Position numbers and translations under genes: made by a program. Below the pieces are notes generated by a model. It ran no database searches. It had not been told where the DNA came from and worked only from the letters and a program-made list of their open reading frames with translations. From positions 18,456,653 to 18,520,652 of the forward strand of contig OX155964.1 in assembly GCA_944548615.1 (NCBI GenBank): DNA of 64,000 nucleotides, written 5' to 3'. This DNA is from Micropterix aruncella. Its lineage: Eukaryota; Arthropoda; Insecta; Lepidoptera; Micropterigidae. This document shows positions 36,150 to 46,649 of this stretch, piece by piece. Position 1 is the first letter of the stretch; every line of letters starts with the position of its first letter.

Positions 36150-37190
36150 AAATAGGATAGAAAACGAAATTACCGCGTGAAATTTGTAGGACCCGACGTT
36201 TCGGTGACGTTGCAGCCGCCGTTGTCTAGGGTAAACTGAAGAGCTGTCAGTCCGTTGTTTTGCGGGTAGGCCGCAAACCGCTGCCGCCACTGCGTAGGTT
36301 ATAACGGTGGTGGGGGGCCGGGCTCGGAGCGCGGGAATTTTTAAAATCCGTCTTGCACACAACACTCACTGTATCCTGTTTTACGTCTTTGCGTTCGGCG
36401 TTCGGCGGCGGGAACATTTTAAGAAGAGGGTTCCACGTAGAAGAGAGTTTGTAGCCGTCATCTCTATTGAAGTTCGGAGTTCTTCTTATTTCAATGGCTT
36501 CCCGGATCATGCGAGGAAAGTAGAATTGTTCCTTGGATAGAACAATGGGATTTTGAAACTGCATCCAGTGGTTACTTCCGCTATCCAATATATGTTCGCA
36601 GATCGCCGATTTTTCTCGCTGAACGTTTTTAACAGCTTTGATGTGTTCTGTCAGTCGCGTGGCTATGGGCCGTTTCGTTTGTCCAACGTAGGCTAGACCG
36701 CAGCTGCATTCGACTTTATACACACCCGGGGTTTGCAGTGGTATTACATCCTTTACAGGCCTCAAAAATCGAGCTATATTTTGGGTCGGTTTGAAGATCG
36801 TTTTTATATCGAATCTGTTTAGCATCTTACTTATTCGATCAGTCACGCCCTTGACGTATGGTAAGAATGCTCTTGATCTGCTCGGTTTTTGAGTTTCGTC
36901 CGTATTAGATCGTGTGCGTGTCTCGTGATATTTTCCGTATCCATTTTTCCTAAGGACATCATTGACATGTTCCATCTCCTTCGGAAAATGCTCAGTGTCG
37001 CATAGATCGCGTGCTCGATTCACGAGCGACGTTTGCACTGAACGTAGATGATAGGGATGATGGTGTGAGCTTGCATGCAAATATCTGTCCGTATGTGTGG
37101 GCTTCCGATATACCGTATGTCCGAGAGTATTGTCACTTCTCCTCGTCACTTTGACATCCAAAAATGGTAAGGAGCCGTCCTTCAGAAATT
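36150..37190 (-). pseudogene. Penelope-like element, 3' part: RT thumb plus GIY-YIG endonuclease
   Basis: The minus frame 37161-36247 gives 304 residues, and DNA just upstream also reads EFLKDGSLPFLDVKV after a stop. Residues ~8-75 match the region after the RT core of Penelope-like proteins ('TVYRKPTHTDRYLHASSHHH', 'SLVNRARDLC'). Residues ~146-240 are a GIY-YIG nuclease: GVY at 146-148, YVG at 158-160, Arg169, Glu221/224 in 'REAIEI' and Asn230. A CxC (152/154) precedes, as in the animal Penelope group. The key nuclease residues are present. The RT catalytic core is absent. The 3' region to ~36150 holds 'ACCGAAACGTCGGG', also seen at 33000. The N-terminal part lies next door, inverted. Confidence 0.85.
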
Positions 37191-37515
37191 CTTAGCAGGG
37201 GATTAAATTATGTACCGACACCGAACCGTTTGCCTGTGGAAAGTATTATCGGTGGCATTGAAGAAGTCATCTCTCGTAACAAGATCCCTGCGCCAGAGGC
37301 CGACTTACTGCGACAGGATGTGGCTGTCTTTGTACGCAAGGCCAAGCTCCCACAGTCGAACACCACAGCCGCCCAGAGAAAAAGCTTAAAATCTCTGCGG
37401 GATAATAAGGACGTAGTTGTGTTGCGGGCCGATAAAGGCAACGCAACCGTGATACTCGATACTGTGGACTACGAGCGGAAAATTGGGACGCTCTTAGAAG
37501 ACCGCGATAGTCTTC
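37164..37515 (+). pseudogene. Penelope-like element, inverted 5' part (RT N-terminus)
   Basis: The frame runs to 37571, but its element-derived part is ~37180-37515. It reads 'EILSRGLNYVPTPNRLP', 'EADLLRQDVAVFVRKAKLP' and 'DVVVLRADKGNATVILD'. The last block with 'DKGN.TV' is the hallmark N-terminal RT segment of Penelope-like proteins. It ends near 'LEDRDSLRF', and beyond it 'TACATACATAC' is unrelated sequence. It abuts the 3' part head-to-head, so N- and C-terminal coding parts diverge from ~37180 and the RT core (YADD) between them is missing. This suggests a 5' inversion during insertion. The first Met is chance. Confidence 0.8.
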
Positions 37516-37719
37516 GATTTTATACATACATACTAACTAACATGCATTGCAAGGTAAATAAAAGGATGTAATGAGTTCGGTTTACTTAAACGTGAGATTT
37601 ACTGAGTTAGATTTACTTAGAGGTTACTGTTAACAATCTGTACATAAGAGAATTGTACATAGAAATACAAAATATTGGCCTATTAGTTCAATTTGATTTT
37701 CTCAACTTAAATATAGACC

Positions 37720-38110
37720 CCATTTGAGGCGATGTCTTAAGGTAACGAATAATCCTATCGTCCAAGCATTTGTTATGGACGTTTTCCTGTATGGCCTTGA
37801 CCTCCCTCTGCGAATTATGTTTTCTGCTTCAATGAGCTCAAAATGTCTTCCATGAATCGATAATATAAGTATGGGAAACCGGAAAAGTCACACGGGGTCG
37901 TATCTGGTCAATACGGTGCTTGATAGTTAACTTTTGGTATAAAATTCGTGTGTGTCGATGTGTCTGTTGTCGCATTATCGTGGTGTAATGTCCAAGAATT
38001 GTTGTTCCGCAAATCTGCCGTTTTCCGACGAACGCCTCTTCACAGTCGCCTCGTACCGTCCAAAAAATAATTGTCTGTTGACCGTCTGTTATGGAGGAAT
38101 CTGGAGCTGA
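37720..38110 (-). pseudogene. mariner-like transposase relic 1
   Basis: In shifting minus frames the DNA reads 'SWTLHHDNATTD' (the mariner block around the second catalytic Asp, 'HHDNAP.HTS'). Then follow 'NFIPKVNYQAPY' and 'PDTTPCDFSGFPYL' (family 'PPYSPDLAPCDFFLFPkLK'), and 'HGRHFELIEA' near the C-terminus. At least two frameshifts and several stops separate these blocks. The third catalytic residue would be the Asp of 'PCDF'. The N-terminal helix-turn-helix half was not identified. The element is dead. Confidence 0.65.
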
Positions 38111-38479
38111 CAATACACCGATAGTTAGAAAAGGTAGTCAAGTGACTTTGATTTTCAAGGTGCTTTGACGTGTTTTTTTTCAGAGGCTGGTTTGCATGTC
38201 AAACTCAAAAACCATTTTTTGACCAACGGTTATAACGCGTACCAGAATAAAGTATCGGAATTGTCTGGTTCAATTACGTCTTCAATGAGCTGTTTGTGAC
38301 GTAGTTAAAGAAAATCACACAGCATACATGAGGTCAACTAATTTAACTAACAGCTGTAAAGAAACAGATGCGCCTAAACTCTATTTTTTTTTGTAATTTG
38401 ACTTTTAAATTATCAAAAAATACAAACTTTTTTTAATAAATAATATGTATATATAAACAATTTAAATTGGTGCTATTTT

Positions 38480-38820
38480 TATAGATGCACTTCGGCCATT
38501 TTATAGGAAAATTATTGATTCCTTTGCTAAAGAAAATCTGGAGCGAAAATCGATTAATTATTTAATGCAGTTTTGGCTGCCTCGTCGGAATTGTTTTTTT
38601 CCTAGGAAAAAGTTTCCTAAATTCCAAAAAAAAGTGTAAATCAGTTGGAATAAGGTCCAGAGAGTACGGTGGGTGACGGAGAGTTTCCAGTCGCAGCTCC
38701 TCTAATTTGGCGACCGTCTGTCGTGCAGTGTGTGGTCAAGCGTCCACTATCGCTTTCAATTCTTCATTATCGACTTGCGTTTCCTGCCGTCCACGGGGCT
38801 CGTTCTTTAAATCAACATTT
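38480..38820 (-). pseudogene. mariner-like transposase relic 2, internally deleted
   Basis: The minus strand starts 'NVDLKNEPRGRQ' and 'VDNEELKAIVDA', which is the linker after the first helix-turn-helix of mariner proteins. It then jumps to 'PHTARQTVAKLEEL' and 'LRHPPYSPDLIPTDLHFF', the block around the last catalytic Asp. 'FFSKGINNFPIKWPKCI' is the C-terminus. The DNA between, including the first Asp, is deleted. It differs from relic 1 (PTD against PCD), so it is a different subfamily. Confidence 0.72.
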
Positions 38821-39007
38821 CCAGAATGGAAACGATTGTTAGTGCTGGCTGGCCCATAACACATTATTGATTTTTAAGCTACTATGATATTGATATTAGC
38901 TACTATGATATTGATATTACTACATTATTGATATTAGCTGTAACTGCAGCGCTGAGGCCACGGCGGAACACATATTCGAAAACAAGTAAATATATAACAA
39001 AGAATAA

Positions 39008-39410
39008 TGAAGACGACTGCCGTTACAGAAAGTTAACTATTGTATTTATAATTGTTCTTATTACGGTTTATTTATGAAAAAGTGTGGTTTATATATTTAT
39101 CCATGTAGACAGATGTATATTTCCGAAAGATACTTAATCAGACGTTTCATTTATCACTGTTAATTAATACTAAAATAGAAGGAATTGACATTCGGACATT
39201 TGGACATTTAGGCAACTACTTGCTTGATATCTGGACAGTTAAGGTACCCTGTAGTCCTCAAGATGACATAGCGATTCTAACAATACTACACAATTCTAAA
39301 TCGGTTGAAGCGTTTAGAATTTATAGTGGAATAAAGAAACGGCAAACATACATAGATGAACTCTCAACACATTACACTACTTTTTTGTTGAGTAACGTGA
39401 TTTTTTAACT
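39008..39410 (-). mobile_element. MITE-P copy, near full length
   Basis: It has the 'CGACTGCCGTTACAGAAAGT' end at left, then 'CAGACGTTTCATTTATCACT', 'GACATTCGGACATTTGGACA' and 'TTCTAAATCGGTTGAAGCGT', and a degenerate right end 'GAGTAACGTGA'. It shows the full order of the family in one copy. Confidence 0.78.
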
Positions 39411-39556
39411 TTTTTGTAGTTGTGAGCTCAACTATGTCAGAGTAAAATGAAATGACGCGAAACGAATGAATAACTAATTTCGAAACAGAACTTCACTAGC
39501 TAGGTATTTGAGTTCAAAATAGCCAGCATTGAGATTCGACAATTTCATAGGACCTT

Positions 39557-39765
39557 GTGTTGGCCGCGCCCAATTTCTCGATCCCTCGCCCACATTCTCG
39601 AATCACACGTATTGCATTTATTGAACATTAATGCCCTGAAATCAAAAAAGGATATAAATCCTTTAAAGGATTAGGTTTTTATCCCTTTTCAGTGTCCAAT
39701 AAATGCAATACATGTGATTCAAGCATCTGGGCTAGGGACCAAGAAATCTGGCGCGGCCAGTACAC
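39557..39765. mobile_element. Foldback MITE (~70-bp arms)
   Basis: Left 'GTGTTGGCCGCGCCC', 'TTTCTCGATCCCTCGCCCA' and 'ATTGCATTTATTG' pair with right 'CAATAAATGCAAT', 'TGGGCTAGGGACCAAGAAA' and 'GGCGCGGCCAGTACAC'. The spacer is ~65 bp. The superfamily is unknown and no clear target duplication was found. Confidence 0.65.
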
Positions 39766-41034
39766 GTAGGTAAGTGCATCACAACATCTAAAAATAGCTT
39801 GTATGCTAAGATAATGGGGCTGTTGCCGGTAGGTACTGTCTCTAGGTTTCTAAATGAGTGTCTAGTATTGCGTTTTTCTCAGCTTGTGGTCAAGTCAGCA
39901 AAAAGACAGCACGCTAAAAAGCGGTCAACTCTGATTGCCTTGGAGATATTAACCCATAGCGTTCATTTGCTGTTGGACATAATATTTACGGCGGTTGGTC
40001 CCTATCCACACAAGAAATTACACACAATAAACATGTGATTATCAACCACGTTGGATTGTATCTCGTTCCACAATATTTTCTCTTGAGTGAGATCGTGAGG
40101 CTATGGCTCGCAACATCAGTAGGCGGCATGAGAGTGTTGCAGATTTCTGAAAGTGAGAAAATATAACTCGCTTTCAAAATAAGGAAAACAGACCAATGTT
40201 CAGACGAGATCGAGACAGTTGGTCCATTCTCGTGGAATTCCTCATGGAATTATGATTATAATCTTCTCTCATGAATGGTCATGAAGGATCAAATACAAGG
40301 GCAGAGAAAGAGAAAGAGAAAGTGGCAATATACGATAAAGTCTAAATAAAGGATATAGGATGCCGACATCTTCGGTAAACGAAATAACGCATTATAGTAC
40401 TCAGAGTTCATTTCTATATTATAATGACTAAAAAAACAAATGTTCAAGAATATGTTAAATGGCTTAAATATTAAGTAGAAGGGCACTACACTTAACATCA
40501 AAATCACACAATATATTAAAAAGAATATAAAACACGACTGCCGTTACAGAAAGTGAACTAATGTATTTATAACAAGGTAGAGAGGACGAGTAAAGAATTG
40601 AAGATAACAACAAAATAAGACTGATTTTATTAAATATATTCTTTATATTTGATACATTGATGCAATGCATCTTTCATTATTTTAATGACATTTGATTGAA
40701 ACCTCAAATAATTATATAAAATTTAACTCCCTCTATACTCATTTGAATGCACTCTTTCGAACTATCTTTTTACATTAGTACAATTCCTGGTCGCTTGATG
40801 TAATTTAGTGTTTTGAGAGCGATTTTACCCCCATGTATTGAGCGATTTGACCCCCTTCCCATGTATTGAGCGATTTTTGCCCAAAATCAACCATTATCCT
40901 GAAGGTCTAAGCTACTCAAAAATATATATTTCATTGAGGTTCCCAATTTTTCGTTAGCTTCTGGAATCATTTGTAGTTCTTTACTTGTAATTATTTTTAT
41001 TGCGATTTTTTTAAACATGCGTAATTCTTGTATT
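39766..41034. other. No gene; small MITE-P scrap
   Basis: A MITE-P end 'ACACGACTGCCGTTACAG' lies at ~40533-40570. 'ATGTATTGAGCGATTT' is tandemly repeated at ~40833-40877. Otherwise nothing was recognised. Confidence 0.4.
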
Positions 41035-41039
41035 TGTAC

Positions 41040-41247
41040 ATGCGTAGTTCTTGTATCCATATAGATTGATGTATATTTTCGGAATGTACCTACTCAATTA
41101 GGCGTTTCATTTAACACTAAACACAATATATTTATGTTAATTTATTGACATTTGGACTCTTAAACTACTTACTTGAGATTTGGACAGGTAAGGTACCCTA
41201 TGACAGTATTTTTTGACATTTGGACAGTTTAGGTACACTATGACACT
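41040..41247 (-). mobile_element. MITE-P fragment hosting a GCR insertion
   Basis: 'TGTATATTTTCGGAATGTAC', 'TTTCATTTAACACTAAACAC' and 'GACATTTGGAC' are MITE-P blocks in minus orientation. The GCR element at 41248 inserted after 'TACACTATGACACT'. Confidence 0.7.
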
Positions 41248-42283
41248 AAAGTTGTTAACTACAACGGGCGAACCCGTCACCTCAGAATGTTTTTCGATTA
41301 GTCGTTCTATCTCCCGTGAGCGCAGAAGACTTGGACAAAACAGTCCACCGACAAGCTCCGCCACATGCCCGTAAGAGTCCAACGCCTTAACCGCGAGATA
41401 ACCAGGTGTGTTACCTAGCGGGCTTACACTCACGCCCTTACTTCTAATTTTTTTTATTTTTTTATTTTTAATACTTTATTCATTTTATTTTTGTACATTT
41501 AGCCCCATTGTTATCAATGTTATAAATAACTCGGAAAAATTGAACACCGAAATGCAGCTAATGCTCATTGCCCACCTAACTAGGACTAAACTGTCCCGTA
41601 TCTAGGCGGGTCAGAGTAATTAAAATAAGTAATACAACTTATGTAACAATTAGCCTAATTAACTTGAAAAAACTTTTTATTTTTATAATAAATGAATGTA
41701 CTTAATTGTTTTTTAAAAAATTATTATTTTAAGATTGAATAATATATAATTATAAATAAATAACATTATAATACAAATCCAAACACTAAATTTGTACGAA
41801 TAATACATTGTAGGTAATACGACCAGATTACTCCGGTCTCTCGATTGGTTACGAGTTCGAGGTCGCTTGCGCGGTCCTCTCCCTTACGAAGCGGTGAAAC
41901 TGTGTATACCGAATCTATCGAGGACCACGGCATCCTTTGCCCGGATGTTCACCCAGGATCAGGTAGCCGATGGTCGTTTCAAGAGCAGTCGCCGTAAGGT
42001 CCGCAACCACCCCCGCTCTATATATATAGGAAACAGTACTGCTTCCAGACTCCCCCGACTGTTAGTCAGAGTGCACAATCGAATGGCTTACGCCGCACGG
42101 TGCGCAGACCGTCCAGGAGCGCCAGAAGGTTGATTCCTAGGGAAAACTAGCCCTAAGGCCAGAGCCCTGCCCGGGCTTGCATTTCATGCGTGGAAGCCGC
42201 CGGATGGGTGTTGACCCGTGAGTGTGACCAACCCTGAACAGATGAATGTGTCATCGCCAACTCAGCTAGGGCCTATTAGCTCC
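41248..42283 (-). mobile_element. GCR element, full-length type, with 14-bp target-site duplication
   Basis: Flanked by TACACTATGACACT at 41234-41247 and 42284-42297. On minus it starts 'GGAGCTAATAGGCCC' and ends with 'GACGGGTTCGCCCGT' then 'TGTAGTTAACAACTT'. The sequence ACGGG-TTCG-CCCGT is a 3' hairpin. A ~380-bp AT-rich insertion with a T-rich left border (41441-41819) interrupts it; without it the element is ~660 bp. No coding frame is consistent between copies. A long target duplication indicates insertion by target-primed reverse transcription, as for SINEs and LINEs. Confidence 0.75.
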
Positions 42284-42297
42284 TACACTATGACACT

Positions 42298-42640
42298 TCT
42301 TCGCGGCCGCCAGGAATAAAACCTGTAAGACCAGTAACGATTAGAAGTTTATTGAATACTAATTTAGCAAAATAAATTATACAAATGTACCTTAACTGGC
42401 AAAATATCAAGTAAGTATTTGCCTAAATGTACAAATGTCAATAAATTAACATAAATATATGGTGTTTAGTGTCAAATGAAAGATCTGATTGAGTACATTC
42501 CGGAAATATACATATGTATATATGGATAAATATATAAACCACAAATATTTATTAAAAAATCTATATAAAAATAATTATAAATACAGTAGGTAGTTCATTT
42601 TCTGTATAGACAGTGCGTATTTACATTCATATATTGCCAC
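42298..42640 (+). mobile_element. Repeat junction: 'GCGGCCG' repeat followed by MITE-P 3' half
   Basis: 42298-42385 ('TTCGCGGCCGCCAGGAAT' to 'TTTAGCAAAATAAATTATAC') matches 63048-63135 inverted. From ~42386 a plus-strand MITE-P half follows ('CTAAATGTACAAATGTCAAT', 'GTGTTTAGTGTCAAATGAAA'). Confidence 0.6.
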
Positions 42641-42676
42641 ATCGTTACACAAAAATAATGCTCTTACAAACTCATA

Positions 42677-43238
42677 TCTATATATATAAAACAAAGTCGG
42701 GTTTGTTCGAACACTTATAACTCAATAACGGCTAGACCGATTTTCATGGTTTTTGATTTGTTGTACTTTTCTCAGTCCCGAATAGCAGAATAACCATTAA
42801 AAACGAAAATTGGAAAATTGACGAAAAATTAAAATAAAAGAAAATACAATTTTCCATATAAAATGTAAATCCGTGTTTATCTCATGGTCAATTGTACGTG
42901 GCATATTCACGTGTCGGCAAATCATCCGCTTTATTTGTTCTTGCGCCTGTTAAAAAAAACAAAAAATGTCGTATATCACAAGGTGCTTTAATGAAGAGAA
43001 CTAAACCGAGTGCATCCCATGCTGCACAATATGTAAATAGTTTAATTCAATCATGTCTTGCTGACACACGATTGATATACTTATTTTTTGTACTTTTATA
43101 TTTCTTTTTGTGTAGTGAACTTAATCTTTATTTTGTATTCATTGTATTACTTTCATAAAATCATAAATTGAGTTCAGCTAATCTGTAACACGACGTTCAT
43201 CGACTGTTAGGCGGTGCGAAGTTCGCCGGGTCAGCTAG
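42677..43238 (+). mobile_element. Helitron, family C, copy 1 (562 bp)
   Basis: A|TCTATATATATAAAACAAAG marks the 5' end and 'GCGGTGCGAAGTTCGCCGGG' then TCAG-CTAG|T the 3' end, with a GCGAA/TTCGC stem before CTAG. The element is an internally deleted derivative. It keeps the first ~180 bp, then the end of the helicase gene, then the 3' terminus. Confidence 0.85.
42892..43158 (+). pseudogene. Helitron Rep-helicase C-terminal fossil
   Basis: The DNA reads LYVAYSRVGKSSALFVLAP followed by a basic stretch. This matches the last motif of Pif1-type helicases in Helitron proteins, '(Q)LYVA.SRV....L.V.a', where the Arg is the catalytic arginine finger of motif VI. The Rep HUH nuclease and helicase motifs I-V are gone. 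It shows that this small Helitron derives from an autonomous parent by internal deletion. The Met start is chance. The same fossil is present, more decayed, in the copy at 45038-45584. Confidence 0.7.
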
Positions 43239-43836
43239 TATAACTATAAACCAATGTTCCTCACATAAATTCGAATGAAGCATACAAGCTCAAATTTTTA
43301 AACAACACCAATTTATCGTAAGTCATAATACTTATTATGAGGCTTTCTCTCAAGCTTCTAGGTTTTCGATCATAATTGGGAATGGCCCTTAAGTAAATTA
43401 GGTAATCTGTACGTTGCCATGCTAATTAACTGGCCGAATGCTTTCTCTAGAGTTGGATGAGTTTAATATCTTCATTATCATTATTTTTTACACGAAAAGG
43501 GCACGTGGCTTGTGATAATGTTTACTGTTTTGTATAAAATATGAGGTGCATACTTTCTTGCCATATACCAATTAAATGTAGAAGAGAATAGAATATAATC
43601 AATTTATTGTGATAAATAAAAAGCAATTTTATATAGCGAAGATTGCAATGGTTTTAAATAACTATTTATGCACAAATTGCGGACTCACCTCTAGAGAGAT
43701 ATCTTACAGTCAACCATTTGATAAACTAATTATTAATGGTTTTTGTACAATACACATATAAGTAATAAAGTATGATATAAAATAAAATAACACAAATAAA
43801 TGTCAATAACTTATGCTAAGGTTACAATTTACCATT
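43239..43836. other. No gene seen
   Basis: AT-rich sequence between a Helitron and a MITE-P with no recognisable feature. Confidence 0.4.
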
Positions 43837-44395
43837 TTTTACACGGTTTCCCTACAAAAAGGTGTGTAATGTATTCAGGGTTCATCTATGTATGTTTTCC
43901 GTTTCTTTATTCCATCATAACTTTTAAACGCTTGCACCGATTTAAAAGTATTTGGTATTGTTAGAATTGTTGTCATCCCGAGTGTTATAGGGTACCTTAA
44001 CTGTCTAAATATCAAGTAAATAATAATCCTAATGTCGAAATCTCCAAATGTCAATAAATATATCGTTGTTAGTGTCAAATGTAAGGTCTGACTGAGTAAT
44101 AAATTGATTCAGTAATAAATAATGAATACAAAACTTACAATCAACCTAGTCGAGTCTCCCTTGGTACGAGCTTCGGCCTAGTTAGGCAGACTTTTCAAAA
44201 TACCTTTTTGAACATTACTTTCAGAAATAAATTTATTCTTATTCTTATCATTCTTACAGTACATTCCGGAAATTAGTATCAGTATCTAAATAGATCATCA
44301 CATAAACCACAAATATTTCATTAAAAAAAGCAATAAAAATAATTATAAGTACAATAATTCACTTTCTGTAACGGCACTCGTATTTTTTACTCTTT
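43837..44395 (+). mobile_element. MITE-P copy, full span, with a ~160-bp insertion
   Basis: Left end 'TTTTTTACACGGTTTCCC' (degenerate), then 'TTCATCTATGTATGTTTTCC', 'AGGGTACCTTAACTGTC', 'GTGTCAAATGTAAGGTCTGA' and right end 'GTAACGGCACTCGT'. At ~44099-44258 another sequence interrupts it. That insert ends in an 'ATTCTTATTCTTATCATTC' run and may be a small LINE or SINE 3' end. Confidence 0.8.
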
Positions 44396-45037
44396 TTAGT
44401 ATGTTTGCTTGTTACTATTTTTGCCCAGGGAACATGTAATGAAGGAGATAAGGTGAGGTATTTGGTTAGTGTTTGTGTCGAAGCAAATGTTTCTTTAATA
44501 ACTTTTTCAAAGACAGCAACAAAGGTTGGCTGAGTGTGCCTGGCTGAGTGTGGGAGCTTATTCCATAAACCAGTAGAATGGACCGTAAATGAGTACTTGT
44601 GAATGTGCACAATTCCTTACAAATGGTCCTTCCAGGTCAAATGTAACTATTTAGCAATAAATTAGGAAAACAAACCCGTTTTACTAAAGGTGAAGCAGTT
44701 CTAAATTTATATATATAGAATTTCCAATTATATTTTATCGGCCATAAATTCTCGGAAATCATATTTGATAAACCCACGCCATACAATAAACCAACAATGG
44801 AGAAATCAAAAGTGACGCATAAAATCCTTAAAACGGCATTTTCTTAAAAGCTCGCACTCAAAAGAGGGGTCATACATTCATAAATTGACTACTTAACCCA
44901 GTGAATGAGTGCGCCTTTATTCGCTTTATGCTAATATGTATCCCATTATAGCTTTCTGCTATTGATGCCTCCTTATTTGAATGAGCGAATCAGTAATTAA
45001 ATGATTAGCATTTTTTAATTGTATTTTAAAGTTGTTA
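44396..45037. other. No gene seen
   Basis: A frame on minus at 44610-44359 has a weak 'GLWNKLPHSARHTQPTF' block resembling the end of LINE ORF2 proteins ('LWN.LP...R....f..F...lk'). It may be a LINE scrap with its 3' end near 44396, but support is thin. Confidence 0.35.
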
Positions 45038-45584
45038 TCTATATATATAAAACAAATTCGGGTTTGTTCGAACACTTATAACTCGAGAACGGCTGGAGCG
45101 ATTTTCATGGTTTTTGATTTGTTGTATTTGTCTCCGTCCCGAATAGCAGAATAACTATTAAAAACAAAAATTTGGATATTGACGAAAAAATAAAATAAAA
45201 GAAAAAAAACCATACAAAATGTAAATTTGTGTTTTTCTCATAGTCAGTTGTACGTGTCCACTTTATTTGTTCTTGCGCCTGATAAAAAAAAACTAAAAAT
45301 GTCGTATATCACAAGGTGCTTCAATGAAGAGAATTAAACCGAGTGCATCCCATGCTGCACAATATGTAAATAGTTTAATTAAATCATGTCTGGCTGACAC
45401 GCGATTGATATACTTTTTTTTTTTACTTTTATATTTCTTTTTGTGTTATTATCTAAAGTAGTGAACTTAATATTTATTTTGTATTCATTGTATTACTTTC
45501 AAAAAATCATAAATTAAGTTCACCTAATCTGCAACTCGACATTCATTGACTGTTAGGCGGTACGAAGTTCGCCGGGTCAGCTAG
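45038..45584 (+). mobile_element. Helitron, family C, copy 2 (547 bp)
   Basis: A|TCTATATATATAAAACAAAT at the start and 'TACGAAGTTCGCCGGG' with CTAG|T at 45581-45584. It is collinear with copy 1, including the helicase fossil region, with small indels. Confidence 0.85.
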
Positions 45585-45996
45585 TTTAAAATAGATTGTA
45601 TAGATATATATTTCTTTTCCTTTTTATTTTATTTTATTTTTTTTTATTCATTGCCGAATATATGTGATATAAAAACTAGAGAGCTAGCTGCCCTGGAACA
45701 AGTCCTGGCACTTAGTTGGGCAGCAGCAGTACTTGAATGCTAATGCTCATATCGGCCGTGTTTAATTTTAATTTTAATTTTAATTATATATATTTTTTTT
45801 ATTGATATGATTATTAGTGATACTTGTGCACTTGTAAATGAATTGTTAAATTAAATAAATAAATAAATCAAAATAAATAAATAGATATTTTACTTTAATA
45901 TGTCGCTATGTAAATGATTAGTAAACGAGATATGTTTGTATATTCAATGTACAGTTGTTTGTATTTTACATATACATATCATCATCAACATGATCA
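45585..45996. other. Possible LINE tail
   Basis: 'AAATAAATAAATAAATC' at ~45855-45872 and preceding sequence resemble a LINE 3' end. No protein part was found. 'TTTTAATTTTAATTTTAATT' is a short tandem run at ~45763. Confidence 0.3.
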
Positions 45997-46480
45997 TCAG
46001 TCGTTAGACGTCCTCTGTTGGAGATAGAATTGAGACCTCCCCCATAGAATGCCATGACGGACGGTCTTGAACCGCCTCCATCCAACTACTCCCTGCGACC
46101 GTGGCAATGTCGTCGGTAAGTCTTGTGGGAGGTCTACATTGCTTCTGCCGGTTCGCAATCGCCATTCGATAACCTTCATCCCCAACGTCTGTCGGTTCTG
46201 CTAGCTATATGGCATGCCCATTGCCATTTTAAGTTGCTAATTTTACGAGATACATCAATGACCTTAGTTCTTCTGCAAATGTCCGTTTCGGAACCTATCA
46301 CGCAGTGAAACTAGAAACATGGCTTTCTCCATGGCTCGTTGCGCGAATTTGAGCTTGTTTGTCTGATTTGTGTAGAGAAAATATGTCGTACTTTCCCGAA
46401 CGCTGCCCATCCGAGTTGGATGAGTCGGCAGACTTCCTTGAGTATGCCTAGTTGGATCGTCTGACCCAAATACCTAAACA
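45997..46480 (-). pseudogene. RTE-clade LINE, RT C-terminal remnant
   Basis: Reading minus from ~46478, 'RYLGQTIQLG', 'RLIQLGWAAFGKVRHIFSTQ' and then, after a deletion, 'AQRAMEKAMFLVSLRDRF' are visible. Next come 'TKVIDVSRKISNLKWQWACH', 'IASRTDRRWG' and, one frame over, 'KVIEWRLRTGRSNVDLPQDL'. This is the distinctive C-terminal order of insect RTE reverse transcriptases ('..YLG....l......E..rRI..gw.a.gkl...', '..AMeraMLgvsLrDri', '..kl.W.WaGHiaRr.D.RW...vleWrPr.gkr..GRPp.RW.dD'). Several frameshifts, stops and one internal deletion make it dead. The RT active site and endonuclease are missing. Confidence 0.85.
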
Positions 46481-46649
46481 TAGGTACTGGTCGATAAATT
46501 CAATGATATCGTTCCCAACATGTATCAGTATGGGTGCGCCATGGGTATTTGATGATATGGACATTTACATATACAGTTGTATATTCAGTAGTATTCAGTT
46601 AGGTTTGGCATATTATTCATATAAAAATTCATTTACTGGTGGAGGAACA

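Noticed and set aside
36150..36247. Hammerhead ribozyme downstream of the Penelope-like frame
   Set aside because: Such ribozymes are known in this class and 'CCGAAACGTC' resembles part of the core, but I do not find the required CUGANGA segment at a workable distance.
39220..39408. 62-codon frame, and similar ones at 30757 and 43875
   Set aside because: All are readings through MITE-P copies.
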